Source: Cricetomys ansorgei
Taxonomy: Eukaryota; Chordata; Mammalia; Rodentia; Nesomyidae
Length of the DNA: 64,000 bases
NCBI GenBank assembly: GCA_026225945.1
Contig: JAMJFZ010004031.1
Coordinates: forward strand, 4,830,001 to 4,894,000
Direction: 5' to 3'
Of this stretch, positions 61,710-64,000 are shown one piece after another. A program made the translations under genes and the position numbers. The notes under the pieces are model-generated. The model searched no databases, was not told the DNA's origin, and saw only the letters and a list, made by a program, of their open reading frames with translations. The first letter of the stretch is position 1, and each line of letters starts with the position of its first letter.

Positions 61710-61910
61710 GTGGGCTGGAGAGATGGCTCAGCAGTTATGAGCACTTGTTGCTCTTGCCGAAGAGCGGAGTTTGGGTCCCAGCACCCACATGGAGGCTCAC
61801 AACCATGCATCGCTCCAGTTCTAAGGGACCCAATGCCCTCTGCTGATCTCCCAAGCCATCAGGCACACATCGGGTACACATATCACCAGCCTGTAGTGAA
61901 AATGCAAAGC
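61710..61910 (+). mobile_element. B2 SINE
   Basis: GGGCTGGAGAGATGGCTCAG, TTATGAGCACTTGTTGCTC, GGTCCCAGCACCCACATGG and AGGCTCACAACCATGC, a well-preserved tRNA-derived Pol III promoter head, then a CAATGCCCTCTGCTG middle. Confidence 0.93.
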
Positions 61911-61931
61911 AAACTAGTTTTAGCCAGTTGT

Positions 61932-61972
61932 TTTGTGTGTGTGTGTGTTTGTGTGTTTGTGTGTGTGTGTGT
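61932..61972. repeat. (TG)n repeat
   Basis: TGTGTG with TTTG interruptions just after the B2 element. Confidence 0.9.
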
Positions 61973-62984
61973 TTCCTTTAAATTATATAGAGATCATGCA
62001 AACCCTTTCCTTCTGAGGGGCATATAGGGCCCTGCCTTTGCTGTGCCTCTGAAGATTGGTGTCCATTCCGTAGGAATGAATTCTGGCTCTGCTATACACC
62101 CCTTCCATTTAGCCTGAGAGATGCAGATTACCGACTTGGGATCATAGGTTTCCTTTTTTTCTCTGATCCACCAAATGCTCCCAGAAACTGACTTACGCCG
62201 TCAGCCGAGCTCAAGATGATTCAGCGGGTTTTGCTCTGGAAAGAGATCATTCTATATTATGACCGAATCGTTCTGTGTGGTGATTTGGAATTTTATGTCA
62301 AAAGTTTTTGTCGACTTTTTCTTGTGCCATTTGTGGGGGGAATAGAAAAGATTAGATTCTAAAGGAGCCATTAGTGATTTGTTAGTTTTGTAACTGAAAT
62401 GGCGTCAGCCAACAAAATAGCCTACACGGATTTTTAAACTAAAAATACCAACAATCACATTTTTTTATTCGGTCTATACATTAGCACAGATGGTCAAAGA
62501 ATGGAGTGTTCATTAATATCTGTAAGTCACAAGGAAGTTATCGATCTCCACGTTTGTGAAGTGCCGCAGTAGGAGTTCACAGATTTTAAAAAACAGAAAA
62601 ATTAAAAAGTGTGACTATCTGGCATTCCTTTTCAGCTAGCTTGCTAGAGATTTACACATTGGATGATTATCATTTGGATGCATATCCACTTGTATAAATG
62701 TGCTAAGTTCTTATTTAATTTGGATGAAGCTAACTAGGGATCTAGGGTAACGCAGGTACGTATGAATGGCATCTTTGTTCTAAATTACTTCAAAGGCAGT
62801 GCACGTGAGTCTTGCAAAGGGGATTGAGGCGTAACATCTGGGAACTACCAGGGATGACTTCACAAACCAGCCTGCACTTAATCACACTGAAATATAAACA
62901 GTGACTTATACCATTTTAGTGACTCTCGATGATTTTAACAGATTACTTCATCTCCAGCAGCTTTTAAAGCTTTTCTTTCTTCTT
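61973..62984. other. Repeat-free stretch, candidate conserved non-coding element
   Basis: No transposon words are seen. 62150-62480 has mixed composition with scattered CpGs. No exon signals or protein match. Confidence 0.3.
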
Positions 62985-63108
62985 CTGATTTCTTTTTTGT
63001 TCTTCTCTCTCCCCTTTTCTCCCTTCCTTTCTTCCTCTCTCTCTCTCTCATATTCTCTCTCTCTCTCCCTCTCCCTCTCCCTCTCCCTTTCCCTCTCTCC
63101 TTTTTTCC
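62985..63108. repeat. (CT)n/(CCCTCT)n polypyrimidine tract
   Basis: About 120 bp rich in CT and CCCTCT repeats with a few interruptions, including TCATATTC. Confidence 0.9.
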
Positions 63109-63213
63109 AGCTAACATCATCTCTTGAAAAATGTTCTAGTTTTTGGACTTTCATACAACCACTACTGAAAATTTTCCAAGGTCACAGCCATTTAGTAATA
63201 TCTTATGCCATTC

Positions 63214-63252
63214 TTTATCTATCTATCATCTATCTATCTATCTATCTTTATC
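63214..63252. repeat. (TATC)n short tandem repeat
   Basis: TATCTATC repeats with one CATC interruption. Confidence 0.9.
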
Positions 63253-64000
63253 TCTCTTTTTAAAGAAAACCACCAGTGATTTTGTTACTTAATTAACATG
63301 TTGTTTAAACAAGATAATGTCACCTAATAGCCTCAAAATTCAGGTTTTTTACATTTCTGGCCAGCTGTGCCACCCTTGTCCAGTTCTTGCCTGTAGCCCT
63401 TCTTGCTTTCATACTCCAGCCGTAGTGACTGGCTTTCCTAAATACGCCACATCCCTCTCCCACCTTCCCACTCTGGGTCTAGCTCCTACATCTTTCGGGT
63501 CTCACTTTAAATATTTCTCCCTCACAGTAGTTTTTCATGATAGGCTAATTTAGCCCTGCTCCTACTGGCTTTACTAAATATGTCACAACTAGGCAAATCA
63601 CATTTATTTATATATTTGTTTAACCTCTTTGTCTCACACACATTGATGATGGTGGTGGCCAGAGACTGGATCTGTTCTGCCCATTGCCTTCTCTCTGGCA
63701 CTTAGCTCAGCACATAGGAACGATACTCAAGAGATCTTATGAGAGTTACTAAAGCCATGCTCTGTGGTAAAAACTGAGCTTCACATAACCTTAAAGGCTA
63801 CCCCCCAAAACCTGTCTTCACTCCGGATCATCTTTTAGCATCATAGCAAAAGGAGAGGGTCTATCCTCTGAGACGGTTGTTTTGTCCTAGGGTTGTGGCT
63901 TCCTTCGTTGATCTGCAGTGTGCTGGTAAAAAGTCCATTCTTCGATTTGAATCTAAGATCTTCCATTTCTGATCCTGTGATTGGGAGATAACTGTCCAGA
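63253..64000. other. Unassigned intron sequence to window end
   Basis: No repeat or exon is recognised. Confidence 0.4.

Noticed and set aside
1..64000. Search for CRISPR arrays, operons, toxin-antitoxin or phage-like systems
   Set aside because: The direct repeats are microsatellites or SINEs, coding density is under 1%, and spliced exons show this is mammalian intronic DNA.

Overview
This is a eukaryotic, almost entirely non-coding window from a muroid rodent genome (mouse, rat, hamster or vole group). The lineage call rests on many rodent SINEs (B1, B2/B3, B4 and ID types on both strands), a rodent-type LINE-1, an ORR1-like MaLR LTR, a URR1-type hAT element and long microsatellites. I could not settle the species; the B1 tails and LINE-1 differ somewhat from the Mus sequences I remember.

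Only one protein-coding gene is supported, on the + strand. Two exons, 19086-19228 and 49384-49494, encode consecutive segments of ZNF385B (Zfp385b), a C2H2/U1-type zinc-finger protein. They have clean AG acceptors and GTGAGT donors and join in phase 0 across a 30,155-bp intron. The first encodes the linker ending FPNFNT. The second starts MDPVQKAV and carries only the two zinc-binding cysteines of a finger; its histidines must lie in the next exon, beyond the window. The N-terminal exons with the first finger are also absent, so the window is an internal slice of a long-intron gene.

Layout: 1-19085 is upstream intron with a CpG-enriched candidate alternative first exon (about 3500-3647), ancient L1M pieces, two MIR SINEs and B4/B1 SINEs. 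19229-49383 is the large intron. It holds Lx-type L1 debris (one piece with a local inversion), a URR1 hAT element, a roughly 5-kb decayed minus-strand LINE-1 (27876-32880) interrupted by an LTR-like insert and a B1, an ORR1-like LTR, and a 39-nt in-frame candidate microexon at 44048-44086. 49495-64000 is downstream intron with B1-linked purine repeats, a GATA-type tetranucleotide array and repeat-poor stretches that may be conserved non-coding DNA.

I see no bacterial-type operon, CRISPR array, tRNA/rRNA gene or novel multigene system. The best leads are splicing and promoter candidates within ZNF385B and a few local rearrangements. Repeat family names come from memory of consensus sequences and boundaries are approximate.
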